NCBI GenBank assembly: GCA_023055425.1
Contig: JALGPY010000004.1
Span: 57,125,718 to 57,189,717 of the forward strand
Source of the DNA: Linanthus parryae
Lineage: Eukaryota; Streptophyta; Magnoliopsida; Ericales; Polemoniaceae
Length of the DNA stretch: 64,000 nt
Direction: 5' to 3'
The notes below the pieces were generated by a model. It was not told the origin of the DNA. It did not search any database and saw only the letters and a program-made list of their open reading frames with translations. The stretch's first letter is position 1; the number at the start of each line of letters is the position of its first letter. This document shows positions 1 to 10,532 of the stretch, in pieces. Position numbers and translations under genes: made by a program.

Positions 1-1284
1 TTTGCGAGAAAGTATGCCTTCAAAAATAAGGATCTCATGAAACTAGACATTCTCATACTTATTCAAAAGCACCCATGTAGGATGGACTTCCAAAGCTTTG
101 AACAAAAATTTTTAAGAAGGGGAGATGTGGTTGTGGGCTTGTATGATCCTTTTGTGGATTTTTGGTAGATGATGCGATTTTTTTTTTTTTTTTTGAGATT
201 TATAGCATTAACATTTTATTTTTAACCTCAAATCCAAGGATCTCCAAGACCCACAACAAAACAGAGGAATATACACGCGAGTGGGCTTTTTAAGCTAAAC
301 CAAGGGAGCTATCTAGGTGGTGACGTAACATTATCCCCGGACACCCCTCTATTTCTTAGACATCGCATGGGGTGTCATTGGTAACCACCACTCCAATGGG
401 CTACAAGTTTCCACCGCAAAAACGAATAGAGAAAAAATCTTTTTGTGAAGTTCAAATAGCTTTAGAAAATGCACCCTTTATCAAAAGTAAAAGACGTCAA
501 AGTTTATGTGATCAACTTATCTTGAAGGACTTAAACATGAAGCGTAAATTTAGTGTGTCGCTTTGTGAGAACGCATGATGTCGCGGAAGGTGGGATATTG
601 GTGTAGATGTATTGAGTATAAGCAAAGAATTCCTTTCTAAAATAAAAATAAAAAGAACATGGACTAAGAAATTTCATTTTTTGAAAACATCTAGCTTCCT
701 AAAATTCCCCCTTTTCACTTTTCTCATTTTTTTTTTTATATTTTTTTGCAATCTTTATTTTTTTTTTTTCAAAATAAGTGAGTCAACTATAACTTCCTAA
801 GACTCAATAAAGCTATAAAATCTAGACTCAAGATGAAAGGTGAAAATAAATAAAACTACCAAAGAAAGAAGAATAAAAATTCTATGGTTTGACATGGGGA
901 AAGAGTGATGCTTCTCATGAAAGATTCACACATTTTTTCAATTTTTTTAATTTTTTTTCAATTTTTTTGGATTTTCATTTTTTCATTTTTTTTGTATTTT
1001 TCATGTAAATCACTAATGAAGAAAAAGCATGCTTGTTACCATTTAAGCAAGAAATATATCTACTTCCCACCCCCCAACTAAAATGTCACATTGTCCTCAA
1101 TGTGTAAGAACAATGGAAGAGCATACAAATTCATATAATAGATAAGGGATAGATAGACCTCATTTTCCGCTTTCTTGGCCACCAAGCACAAATCCTCCTC
1201 CAAGAGCAACCTACAAAATAGCAAATATATGAACTAACGATTTATTTATGTACAATACACGACATCTAGATTGAAGAAGTCAAG
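1..1284. other. Non-coding 3' region of the Athila-type element
   Basis: No convincing gene. The stretch is AT-rich with homopolymer runs (T tract at 179-194, T-rich blocks at 725-770 and 938-1000). Short open frames here have no recognisable domain. It follows the end of the gag-protease frame in the minus direction and probably is the long untranslated region before the 3' LTR, which is not in the window. Confidence 0.55.
1063..1104 (-). promoter_or_regulatory. Polypurine tract-like run and conserved hairpin motif
   Basis: On the minus strand a 7-bp perfect inverted repeat (CACATTG, loop AGGA, CAATGTG; plus 1087-1104) is followed by AGTTGGGGGGTGGGAAG (plus 1079-1063). A block of the form TTGAGGACAATG followed by a G-rich run is typical downstream of coding sequence in plant Athila/Tat elements. 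It may be an internal polypurine tract or packaging signal; the LTR does not begin immediately after it, so it is not the terminal PPT. Confidence 0.5.
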
Positions 1285-2229
1285 TCATGGCACTTTCAAT
1301 TTCTTGTAGTCAAGGCAAGCTTGCCTATGACTATGAGAATGACTAGGGGCAAGGTAACATTCTTTCTTTTTTCGCATTCTCAACTTCCCTTTCTCATTCT
1401 CTAATGTCTCAAACACAAAGATTGGGTAACTAATACCCGGATCAAGTAAATCAAAATGTAAGGATTTGATCTCTCCCTTTTTGATAAAAATAGCGCTCTT
1501 GTGTTTTTCAAATACATTTTTTAAAATGCTCATATTGAAGGAAGTGCAAGAGACATCACACATTGTGAGAAGCAACCATGACTCATCTTTAGAATTTAAA
1601 ATGATAGAAGAGTCATGAGAAAACTCAAAAGGAGGATCTTTACCACTAGTTAACTTGATACCTTCAATGAGAACAACATTTTCACTACAAAAATTAATTT
1701 TAAGATCCTCTTTTGACATATGAACGCAAGACTTCTCATTCGTGAATTTCACACATTCATCTAGAAAAATTCCAAACTCATCTTTCACAACATGGAATTC
1801 ATTTTCATAGTGCTCAATAGGGGGAATGTGAGAAAAGACATCAAAGTTTTCAAAACCTTCACTTGGACCCCCCAACTTGCTTGAAGGTCCATCCACACTT
1901 CCTAGTGGAGGGGGTTCTCCTAGAATATCCTCTAAGTCATCACAAAATAAGTCATCTTCATTAGCCATGCAAGAAAGATTATCCTCAACCCCTAATAATG
2001 TGTTTCTTAATTCTAAATAAGGGGGTTTCAAATCATATGTTGGAGTTTTCCTTAATATGGAAGGAAACTCATTTCTATCATGCAAATCACTCTCAATGCT
2101 GAAATATTCATGAGTTGACTCTTGCTCAAGTTGTGCTAAGAATTTCTCTTCCTCATCCTCAAAATTGTCACCTTCTATGAGAAGAGATGCAAGAGGTCCA
2201 TAATCACACAAAAAATCCAAATCTTTCAA
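1285..2229 (-). CDS. Continuation of Athila-type gag-protease frame after in-frame TAA
   Basis: Same reading frame as the gag-protease upstream, separated only by TAA at 2239-2241. The acidic first 35 residues repeat the end of the preceding frame (FLCDY...SLLIE...EKFLAQL), so the join lies inside a short tandem duplication. The rest (about 280 residues) has no domain I recognise and ends in a His/Ser-rich segment. In related elements this would be a linker before reverse transcriptase; here no RT follows. There is no independent start evidence, so I treat it as the C-terminal part of one broken polyprotein rather than a separate gene. Confidence 0.6.
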   Translation of the reverse strand: MKDLDFLCDYGPLASLLIEGDNFEDEEEKFLAQLEQESTHEYFSIESDLHDRNEFPSILRKTPTYDLKPPYLELRNTLLGVEDNLSCMANEDDLFCDDLEDILGEPPPLGSVDGPSSKLGGPSEGFENFDVFSHIPPIEHYENEFHVVKDEFGIFLDECVKFTNEKSCVHMSKEDLKINFCSENVVLIEGIKLTSGKDPPFEFSHDSSIILNSKDESWLLLTMCDVSCTSFNMSILKNVFEKHKSAIFIKKGEIKSLHFDLLDPGISYPIFVFETLENEKGKLRMRKKKECYLAPSHSHSHRQACLDYKKLKVP

Positions 2230-2348
2230 AATAAGATCGCTTTACCCTTGGTCAAGTTGTGCTAAGAATTTCTCTTCCTCCTCCTCAAAGTCGTCCCATT
2301 CAATGAGAAGAGATGCAAGGGACTCATAATCACACAAAAATTCCAATT
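2124..2348 (-). repeat. Tandem duplication (period about 126 bp) at the gag-protease C-terminus
   Basis: Plus-strand segments starting near 2126 and 2252 are about 80% alike over roughly 100 bases. Both encode the acidic FLCDY...LLIE...EKFLAQL module. The period is a multiple of three (42 codons), so the duplication kept the frame. The in-frame TAA sits at the junction. Confidence 0.75.
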
Positions 2349-4716
2349 CTTCTAAAGTAAGCTCACTTGAATCATTGGAACATGTAGCTAGAGTATAAAT
2401 ATCTTCAACACATGATTCTACCCAACTCACTTCACATACATCATCATCATCATCTTGTGAGCTTGGGTGAATACATGCATTAAAAATATTAAGCTCTAAC
2501 GTCATGTTCCCAAATGTAATATTCATCATACCACTTCTACAATTTATTATTGCATTAGAAGTAGCAAGAAATGGTCTTCCTAAAATAATAGGAATGGATG
2601 AAGTGCCACTAGCCAAATGGGAGGTGTCTAAAACTATAAAATCCACCGGATAATAACATTGGTTCACTTGAACCAAGACATCCTCAATGATACCTCTAGG
2701 GACTCTAGTGGACCTATCCGCCAATTGTAGAGTCACTCTTGTGGGTTTCAACTCACCCAACCCCAACTTCTCATACACCGAGTATGGAAGGAGGTTTACA
2801 CTTGCACCCAAATCTAATAAAGAATTGTGAATTTTATGATCTCCAATGGTGCAAGTGATAGTAGGTGAACCCGGATCTTTATACTTGGGAGGGAGATTAT
2901 TTTGGAGAATTGAGCTCACTTGCTCGGTGAGAAAAGCCTTCTTTCTCACTTGAAGAGTTCTCTTGAAAGTGCAAAGATCCTTGAGAAACTTGGCATAAGC
3001 CGGAATTTGCTTGATAGCATCCAAGAGAGGGATGTTTATCTTGACATTTTGGAATGTCTCAAGGATATCTTTGTTGCTAGCTTTCTTAGTAGAGGCTAAA
3101 AGTCTTTGGGGAAATGGTGGAGGAACCTTAACTTCCTCACTTTCTTCCACTACTTGTTTCCCCTTATCAAGACTACTTTGTGACTCTTGTGAGTCGACAA
3201 CTCTCTCTTGGTCATCACTCTTCTCACACTCCTCTTCTCCCTCATTTTCATTGGACTCCCCACTGGAAAGTCCATTGTCAACAACCTTCCCACTTCTCAA
3301 AACGGTGATGGCCTTAGCATGTTCCATATGGTTACAGCTTTGGCCCTTTGGGTTTTGTTGAGGTTGAGATGGGAATTTTCCCTTCTCTTGAGCATTTATG
3401 GTAGACTCCAACCTAGCTAAAGCATTTTTCAACTCTTGGTTAGAGTTTTGCAACTCTTGGTTGGACTTCCTCAAATCATGGTTGGTTTGGTTTTGAGAAG
3501 CCATAAATTGCTCAAAGTTCTCTTCCATACTCCTTTTGTTAGGAGGAACATAAGTGGAGCTAGAAGGGTTTACTTGAGTGTCTTGCCCTTGTCTCCATGA
3601 GAAGTTTGGGTGATTCCTCCAATTGGAGTTGTATGTCTCCGAGTAGGGTGAGTTATTATAGGGCTTCCTATAATTGTTAGAATTTAACATATTCACTTGC
3701 TCACCCATGAGCTCTTGGGCTCTTAGAAAATCGGGACATTTGTTCAACTCATGAGAGTTATCACTACAAAATGAGCACAATGCCTCACTCTTAGCCTTAA
3801 GTTGATACATAGTACCTTTAGGCTTAGAGTTAGCATCCTTAGAAGGCTCACTAATGTCCCAAGATTGGACTTTCTCACAAATTTCATCTATACAATCCCA
3901 ACCCTCATTTTCACCTTTTGTGAAAAAATCTCCCCCACTCATGGATTCAATTGTGTGCTTATGGTCGCATGGCAAACCATCATAAAAGGAGCTAATTAAC
4001 CTCCATGTCTCAAATCCATGGTGAGGGCAAGCAATGAGGAGATCCTTGAAGCGTTCCCAAGCTTGGGGAAGTGGCTCTCCCTCCTTAGCACAAAAAGTAA
4101 CAATTTGCCTTTTTATGGCATTTGTTTTGTAAGTAGGGAAAAATTTCTTAAGAAACTCTTTTTCTAACTCTTCCCATGTGCCTATGGTCCTAGGTCTCAA
4201 GGAGTGAAGCCATGCCTTGGCTTTGTCCTTTAAAGAGAAAGGAAACAATCTAAGCCTTATGGTGTTACTAGAGACACCATTGCAATTAACCGTTGAGGCA
4301 ATATCATTAAAATCCTTAAGATGAGAGTAAGCACTCTCGGACTCTAGGCCATGAAACTTGGGAAGAAGTTGAATTGTGCCCGGTTTGACATCAAAGTTTC
4401 TTTCATTTAATGGAAACACAAAGCAAGATGGTGAGCTTTGTCGAGATGGATGCATCAAATCTCTTAGTGAGCGAAATGGCATCATCTCATTGTTGCTACT
4501 ATGCCCATCCTCTCCATCCATGATTTCAAAGCTATTAAGAGAGCTAGAATCGTTGGATTGGGCTAAACTACTACTATCACTAGTAGAAGTATTTTCACTA
4601 AAGGGATTTCTACCCTCTTCTTCAAATAAAGTGCGATGCAATCTATGAGTACTATCACGTTGCCACACACTCATGCAACCCAAGCTCAAATTAAGTTCAA
4701 GAGGGTTGCCTAACAC
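2242..4716 (-). CDS. Athila-type gag-protease polyprotein (main part)
   Basis: 824 codons. Gag supplies the virus-like-particle coat and the retropepsin processes it. The retrotransposon gag domain is roughly residues 110-260 (W-E-E-L-E-K-E-F and Y-D-G-L blocks). A CCHC zinc knuckle, C-x2-C-x4-H-x4-C, begins at about Cys314. A Q/N-rich coiled-coil stretch with alternating KSNQEL repeats lies near residue 410. The protease has DLGAS at about Asp635, usual for this lineage instead of DSGA, followed by an ILGRPFL block. The frame ends at TAA 2239-2241, and the same frame reopens at once in the next entry, so the stop may be a mutation. The ATG at 4716 follows the PBS by about 150 bases, fitting a gag start. 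Confidence 0.85.
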   Translation of the reverse strand: MLGNPLELNLSLGCMSVWQRDSTHRLHRTLFEEEGRNPFSENTSTSDSSSLAQSNDSSSLNSFEIMDGEDGHSSNNEMMPFRSLRDLMHPSRQSSPSCFVFPLNERNFDVKPGTIQLLPKFHGLESESAYSHLKDFNDIASTVNCNGVSSNTIRLRLFPFSLKDKAKAWLHSLRPRTIGTWEELEKEFLKKFFPTYKTNAIKRQIVTFCAKEGEPLPQAWERFKDLLIACPHHGFETWRLISSFYDGLPCDHKHTIESMSGGDFFTKGENEGWDCIDEICEKVQSWDISEPSKDANSKPKGTMYQLKAKSEALCSFCSDNSHELNKCPDFLRAQELMGEQVNMLNSNNYRKPYNNSPYSETYNSNWRNHPNFSWRQGQDTQVNPSSSTYVPPNKRSMEENFEQFMASQNQTNHDLRKSNQELQNSNQELKNALARLESTINAQEKGKFPSQPQQNPKGQSCNHMEHAKAITVLRSGKVVDNGLSSGESNENEGEEECEKSDDQERVVDSQESQSSLDKGKQVVEESEEVKVPPPFPQRLLASTKKASNKDILETFQNVKINIPLLDAIKQIPAYAKFLKDLCTFKRTLQVRKKAFLTEQVSSILQNNLPPKYKDPGSPTITCTIGDHKIHNSLLDLGASVNLLPYSVYEKLGLGELKPTRVTLQLADRSTRVPRGIIEDVLVQVNQCYYPVDFIVLDTSHLASGTSSIPIILGRPFLATSNAIINCRSGMMNITFGNMTLELNIFNACIHPSSQDDDDDVCEVSWVESCVEDIYTLATCSNDSSELTLEELEFLCDYESLASLLIEWDDFEEEEEKFLAQLDQG

Positions 4717-4867
4717 AAGCTAGGAGTATGTTTTTGTGATTTTTTACTTTTCGCTTTTTTTTTGTTCCAAAGTTCAAAAATGAACCCGGAATTTTTCTTC
4801 AAGCGTATCTAAAAATAAAAACGAGCAAAACAAGAAAGTAGCTAAAGAGCGAGTCTCTTAGCACCAA

Positions 4868-4885
4868 TCCCCGGCAACGGCGCCA
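4868..4885 (-). other. Primer binding site, tRNA-Asp type
   Basis: The minus strand reads TGGCGCCGTTGCCGGGGA, complementary to the 3' end of plant tRNA-Asp, the usual primer for Athila-type elements. It lies 6 bases from the end of the LTR. Confidence 0.9.
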
Positions 4886-4891
4886 AAAACT

Positions 4892-6874
4892 TGTTGAAAG
4901 ATAATTCCCAAGTATAGGAATATCGTTCTAAGTAGTACCCGAGTAAGAACGGGGTCGATTTCCACAAGGATTGGGTAGGAGATTTAAACACTCTAAGCTA
5001 ACTAGTAGACTTACTAAGCAACTAACTAAATCAACAAAACAAGTTTCCCAAAGGCTTTAGAGCTAGCCAAGCTTTGAATCCACCACTCAAGTGATGGAGC
5101 AAGAGTTGTTGATATTGCTAAGGAAAATAACTAAGAAAGAAAACAACTACTAACACTATGACTAATACGATTCAAACGAGTTTGTCAAGAAGAGAGTAAG
5201 TTGGGTCAATCGATTCCAATAGATGCCTTGTGTGTGAGCATCAACACCCAAAGTTTATGTCAAAGAAAAGCATGGATTATATAGCAAGAGGATTTTGTCT
5301 AGCTCTTGTATTCAAGAGTGAAATGCAAAATCGATTTATGTCAAGAATCTTTCATATGTAAACGAGAGCGTTTCCATATGAAAGATCAAGCCACAATTCG
5401 GATTTGATATTCAACACTTGAACACTACGAATTCGACATCCAACTTATAAGACTAGAAGAACAATTGAACTTCTCACACACAAGTCATCTATCTTCATCA
5501 ATCAAACCCAACAAGTAGCTTAGTTGTTCATATTCAAGAGCAAGACACAAGAATCAAGAGAATTCATGAAAATAGTCATTATATTCAAGCTCAAATACTC
5601 TTCAATTCCACCAAATAACACCAACTTGCTACCAAATGATGAACAAACTACTAGCAACTTGATTCCAACACACTCTAATCAATCTAAACCAGCTAACATA
5701 ACCAAATTCATCAACTAACAGCAGCTAAATGAGAATCAGTTCACAAAACAGTGCTCCAAAACAGTGCTCCAAAACAGAGCAATTCGAACCAGACCTGCCT
5801 CTCCCTCCTATGGCTGTTGTTGGCTCCGTGTTAGCTCGGGACGAGCTCGGAATCACCAACACAAACCCATAAACCGGCAAGTGCCGAGAGAGAAGATAGA
5901 GAGACAGAGTTTTAGCTAAGCAAGAGCGTGGTTCGTCACCCCCTCTTCCTTCTTTCTCTTCAGCTTATATAGGCAGTGAGAGGGGGTTTCGTAGCCTCCA
6001 AGTCTTCAATCCTCACCCTTCAATTCATCTCAGAGCTCCCCCTTCGTTGATTTGAAGAAGCTTCACGAACCCTAGGTCAATTTGGGGCTTTTCTCTTCAC
6101 TTCGGTTTGGGCCAAATTGAGCAGTGGGTTTGGAAGAGGGTTGGACAAGGAGCAATTTGGTACTAATTTTGTAGGATTTGGTGGGGTTTTGGTCTGGTTT
6201 TGGGCCGTGGGAAGCTTCGGACGAAGCTTTGGAAGAGCCAACAATGGCTGCTGCGTGTTTAGAGTCGGGGAGAGAGAAGGACGCGTGAGAGAGGGCTGGG
6301 GGGTGAGCTGGTTTCGGGAAATTGCACCCGGCTCCCCCTAGCTTGCTGGAATGCTTTAAAAGGCCCATTCCTTACTTAAAAACTTCTGAAAATAGCAATC
6401 TGACCCCCAATCCGTTAAGTATTCTTCACATAAGCCATTAAAACGTTTCAAAACTTGCACTTAAGCCCCACTTCCGTTAGTTTCTTCTCAAGCAACCCCA
6501 TAGATGCAACTTTGGCCTTGTAATGTGGCCTCTTGGCTTCTAAATCTTCATTTTTGGCCTCTATTTTCCCTTGTCCTCTTCATTTAAACCCTTGAAACCT
6601 TTCTTTAACTTGCAAATTCTTGCTTTGTCTTCAACTTTAGCCTTGTTATCACTTGACTTCTTCAAATTAAGCCTTCAAATTCTTCATTCAAGCTTTCACA
6701 ACTAGCCCCTTGCGTTTTAACTCACTTCTTTGCCTACAAAATGAGAGAAAACAACCAAAACTACGAAAACAAGCATAAGTCTAGAAAAAGAGATAAAATA
6801 GATAAATTACACATATTAGCAAGTTAAGAAGAGTTCGTTAACATACTAAAATATGCAATTTTAATTCATCAACA
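4892..6874 (-). repeat. 5' LTR of the Athila-type element
   Basis: 1983 bp, bounded by TGTTGA (4892) and TCAACA (6874), adjacent to the PBS. It contains a TATA box on the minus strand (5964-5971). Short open frames inside (for example around 6072-6368) are chance frames. The matching 3' LTR is outside the window, so LTR age cannot be estimated. Confidence 0.85.
5964..5971 (-). promoter_or_regulatory. TATA box in Athila-type LTR
   Basis: TATATAAG on the minus strand, inside the LTR and oriented toward the gag-protease gene. The transcript would start about 30 bases downstream, near 5935. Confidence 0.6.
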
Positions 6875-7621
6875 AGTGTACACCACCATCCCTTAAGGCG
6901 GTTTCAAGAGTTAACCAAAAAGCCCACACTTAGTGGCTCTAAAAGCACGGTTGAAAAATTTGAAGAGAATGAAAAAAAAAATCAAAATCAAAATCTTCTC
7001 TAGGACTACATACGGTGAACAACCTAATGTGCCTCCGTTTACGCGGGGAATTTGGATTCAATCCAATTAGAGCGGCTAAGGAAAATTAAAGTCAAGCCGT
7101 ATTACATGGAGTTATGTCTCCCGTCACTGGGACAGTTTGCATTCAAATGCAATCGAGGCTAAGAGGGTCTGAAAACCTCAAATGACTTGGCGACGAAAGA
7201 CTATCTTAGTATTTAGGATGCCTAGACCCTCTGAGCTAAAGGACGTGCCCGAGTCTTGGTTTGATTATGGTGGATGTTTGGGGACCCCATAGTGATCTTG
7301 TGCGTAGGATCATTCTACTTTAATTTCTTGCTATTGGTTGTGAGAATTTCGAAAGAGACGTGTGAGAACTTGATGATTTTGGTTAGTGATAACGAGATTG
7401 CCCAATCTCTAAAAAAAAGAAAAATTTGTGTTGTGTAAATATTTGCATTGTTTAATAATCGAGTTGCATTGTATAGAGCACATAGATTGCATAGTCATGC
7501 GTGTGAGTTGTTTGTGTCACATGGCTAGCAAATGTATGCAATTCGGTGGATTGAAAATCATAGTGTGGGAGTTTAATTGAGATTTTTCTCGGGACGCGCA
7601 AAAAGGTAGTGTGGGAGTATT
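6875..7621 (+). other. 3' internal non-coding region of Tat-like element
   Basis: No open frame of note. A G-rich PPT-like string (TAGTGTGGGAGT) occurs twice, near 7560-7571 and again at 7608-7619; the second copy abuts the LTR start and is the probable polypurine tract. Confidence 0.6.
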
Positions 7622-8989
7622 TGATAACCCCGTTTACGGTGTTATATATACTGTTTAAAGCTTACCGTTTTGCGTGATTCCGGGTACGATTTGATACGCA
7701 AAGAGCTATAATATTTAGAAATTTGTATCTCAGAGCTTTGTGTGTTTAATTGTCAAGTCCGGGTGTTTTCTATTTTATTTGAGCTATTTTTGTCATATTT
7801 TATGCCCGGTATTGGTTGTTGTTCGATTCTCAGGTACCTGAGGCTTGGAGTACGATAACGTAGGAGAGACGAACTTCGGAAACGGAAGAAAGCTCGGGAA
7901 AATTGCTGAGGAGAATGAATAGAGGAGTTGCAAAGAGAAATAACAAGTTGGTGCAGGTTGAGTTCCAAGATGTGGCAGCAAAATAGAACCTGCTATCAAT
8001 CCATGAAACTTCAAGCCAATCAAAGAAAGTACCATTATCAACTACCAATTCTCCTAGCCTCCAATTAAACTTCACTGTCAGACCATTACTAGCCATTGGC
8101 ACCTATTAACCATCCCTGACTTCACCTTAAACCCATAACAGTCCATTACACCACTGCCAATTAACCCAATTCACCTTTACTCTATCACCAACACCATAAC
8201 CATCACCTGCACTTACACCACAGCAAATACTTGCTGCCAATTCAACACCCAAAATACAACCTGCATACTACCAGCTAACACCCAACCTAACACCTTTACT
8301 ATCACCATGAACTAAAAAATTCCACTCATCCTCACAACCTGCTACCTCAAAATACAAACCACCAGCCATGGCCATAACCACCTCCATCATCTGCAACTCC
8401 TAAGCCAAATCCTACCTTTAACATCCAATAACACCCTCTTTCATCACCAATTCAATTAACACCAACTACCTTCTTCCCCAAATCAACCAATTGCCAGTAC
8501 ATACTCCTCCAAAACCTTCACCTTCACAAACAGCCAAAACAATCACCAATCCACCTCTGTAAATCACCGAACCAATTAACCTCCAATACAACACAACACA
8601 ACCCAGCCTCGATCTCCATTACCTTCACCTATAACCCACCTGAGACTTCACCAAATCATCAATTCACCTTCAAACAAACCCAATTGCCAACACACAACCT
8701 GACTCCACCGGACCTGGGACTACAGCCACCACCTTGTACCCCTAAAACCCACCAACAATCACCATTACAGTACCTTCATGAACCATCACCAGCCTCACCA
8801 ATACTTTGAACTACCTCCAAACCAGACCCTTATTCAACGAAGAACCACCACTGTTAACCATAAAATCCAGCAGAGAAGAGAGCCAAGGCCGCAAGAACAA
8901 CCCAGCGGCACAGTAGAAAAAAGAACAAGCAAGCACAACAACAGCAGCGAAGCAAGAAAAGAAAAAGAAGAAATAATAAATCGACAGGA

Positions 8990-9156
8990 GATCGCACGAC
9001 CTCATCACTTGGTCGTGCGATCAGAGGAGAACACTTAGCGGATTTTGAAGGAGGAAAAGTTGAAACTTACTGTTTTGGCTATCTGACACTGTGATCGTGC
9101 GATCAGAGGCAAGGAGGGGTCTGATCACACGACCAGAAGGCAAGGTCGCACGATCA
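8990..9156. repeat. Cluster of GATCGCACGACC inverted repeats
   Basis: A perfect 12-bp inverted repeat, GATCGCACGACC (8990-9001) and GGTCGTGCGATC (9011-9022), has a 9-base spacer. Near-copies follow: GTGATCGTGCGATCA (9091-9105), TGATCACACGACC (9122-9134) and GGTCGCACGATCA (9144-9156), in both orientations. It lies upstream of the LTR TATA box. Confidence 0.8.
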
Positions 9157-9619
9157 CCTGGGAGAAAATCGAAGGCACGGTTTGAGATATTTTTACGTGT
9201 TTGGGTTATTAAATAAAAAAACCATAGCAGCTATTATTAATTATTAGTTTGTTTGGTTTGATCACCCATTACATGCTAGTTATCTAGGTTGTTGCACGAC
9301 AGTGAACATAACCCGAATTCGTGAAGAACGTTGTTGACATTCTTGTAGTTTCTTGAGACGGACAGGAGATAGAGCCTTGAATGACCGTGTGTGGGTTGTT
9401 TCAGTTAGTCGTAGTTAGGTTTTAGTGAAATCGGTGGGCCGACAGGACCCGGTGAGCGAATCTGGCTAGCTGATTAGAACATAACGGTAGACAGAGGTGG
9501 ACCGGCAGGACCCGAAGTAGACCGTAACGTAGATTTGCGTGAGATCGACAGAAGATCGTAATGAGTGTGACCCGGTATAACTAGACGAAGGTAGAGTGTT
9601 TCAAATCATAATCCGGAAA

Positions 9620-9629
9620 TATATAAATA
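9620..9629 (+). promoter_or_regulatory. TATA box in Tat-like LTR
   Basis: TATATAAATA, about 275 bases before the LTR end, a usual position for the U3/R boundary in this group. Confidence 0.6.
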
Positions 9630-9904
9630 CTCTAGGGACCCTAAATCTATCTAGTGTTCTCCATATTCGTACTAATCAGAAAATAATAAAAATATTAGTT
9701 TAATTTGTAATTTGAAATTCAGTCGCTTGTTTGGGGGCGACAAACTCTTAAATCACAAGTTCTTCCTCCCGTTACTTTAACTTTAAATTAATCGTCTATC
9801 TAAATAATCTCAAGACTGTCCCTGTGGGTTCGACAACCTGAGCTTAATACTCATCTTTATTACTTTGACCGTGCACTTGCGTATACACGTAAGAAATCGT
9901 GTCA

Positions 9905-10530
9905 ATGATCCAAGGAATTGCCAACACCCTGATGTGCTTTTTCTGTCAACTTTGTATCCTGCAAAATCAGCATCTCTAAACTCTTTCTGGTTTACACTCT
10001 TACCATTTTGATCCTTGTCTAAGGATAGTGTAGAACTCATGAGAGTTTTGGCTACCTTGGATTGAGATATATTATATTTGTTCAGCAAATCCTTGGTGTA
10101 GTTATTCTAATTTATAAAAGTTCCTTTCTTCATTTTATGTACATGAAGTCCAAGAAAGAAATGTAATTCTCCCATCAAGCTCATCTCAAATTCCCTGCTC
10201 ATAAGACTAGTGAAATCCTTAGAAAGAGAATCATTAGAAGCACCAAATAGAATATCATCAACATAAATATTTACTACTAAAATGTCTTTCTCATGTGTCT
10301 TATGAAAAGAGTTTTATAAACTAGGCCTCTTTTGAAACCAGTTTCAAGTAAATTTTTTGACAATCTTTCATACCAAGCTCTAGGAGCTTGTTTGAGGCCA
10401 TAAAGATATTTGCCAAGCATATAAACATGGTCTGGAAACTCATCACTTTCAAAACAAGGGGGGTTGAGCGACATAAAATTCTTCTTGAAGATAACCATTT
10501 AGAAATGCATATTTAACATCCATTTGAACT
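9905..10530 (-). pseudogene. Copia reverse transcriptase (C-terminal half) and RNase H fragment
   Basis: Recognisable blocks in minus order: [15 protein letters not shown] and [13 protein letters not shown] (RT), YVDD catalytic codons at plus 10254-10265, DLLNKYNISQSKVAKT, then AGYKVDRKSTSGC of RNase H, which stops at 9904 where the Tat-like LTR begins. Frames shift between about 10277 and 10090 and several stops occur. Function was DNA synthesis from the element RNA; this copy cannot be active. Confidence 0.85.
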
Positions 10531-10532
10531 TT

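Larger units (their letters stand above)
1..6874 (-). mobile_element. Athila-type Ty3/gypsy element, non-autonomous, 3' end outside window
   Basis: Read on the minus strand the order is 5' LTR (6874-4892), tRNA-Asp-type primer binding site, one long gag-protease frame (4716-1285), then about 1.3 kb of non-coding sequence that runs off the left edge. No reverse transcriptase, RNase H or integrase follows the protease in the visible part, so it looks like a gag-PR-only derivative. The LTR starts and ends with TGTTGA/TCAACA. The base right of it at 6875 belongs to a different (Tat-like) element, which this one interrupts; AGTGT (6875-6879) is the candidate target duplication, but its partner is outside the window. 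Lineage is from PBS type and protease motif and is known-family inference. Confidence 0.85.
6875..9904 (+). mobile_element. Tat-like Ty3/gypsy element, 3' end only
   Basis: The last 0.75 kb of internal sequence, a polypurine tract and a complete 3' LTR are visible. The rest lies left of the Athila-type insertion and outside the window. The end-of-internal signature (GGGACGCGCAAAAAGG then GTGTGGGAGTATT and TGATAAC) and the LTR tail (CCCTGTGGGTTCGACAACC ... GTGCACTTGCGTATACAC) are hallmarks of plant Tat/Athila superlineage elements. The right end interrupts a copia RNase H frame. The target duplication may be ATGAT (9905-9909), unverified. Confidence 0.75.
7622..9904 (+). repeat. 3' LTR of Tat-like element
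   Basis: 2283 bp from TGATAACCCC to GTGTCA. The centre (about 8040-8960) is strongly C/A-rich on the plus strand and almost lacks G, giving long low-complexity frames without meaning. A hairpin motif cluster lies at 8990-9156, a TATA box at 9620-9629, and the conserved CTGTGGGTTCGACAACC block at about 9818-9840. No gene is seen in it. Confidence 0.8.

Noticed and set aside
372..578. 68-codon plus-strand frame in the left-end spacer
   Set aside because: No domain, antisense to the Athila-type element, and in an AT-rich non-coding region; no promoter-like signals.
6072..6368. Overlapping frames on both strands within the Athila-type LTR
   Set aside because: They lie inside an LTR, overlap each other, and have low-complexity composition.
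8778..9038. 86-codon frame in the C/A-rich part of the Tat-like LTR
   Set aside because: Composition-driven (H, P, Q, R), inside an LTR, no conserved block.
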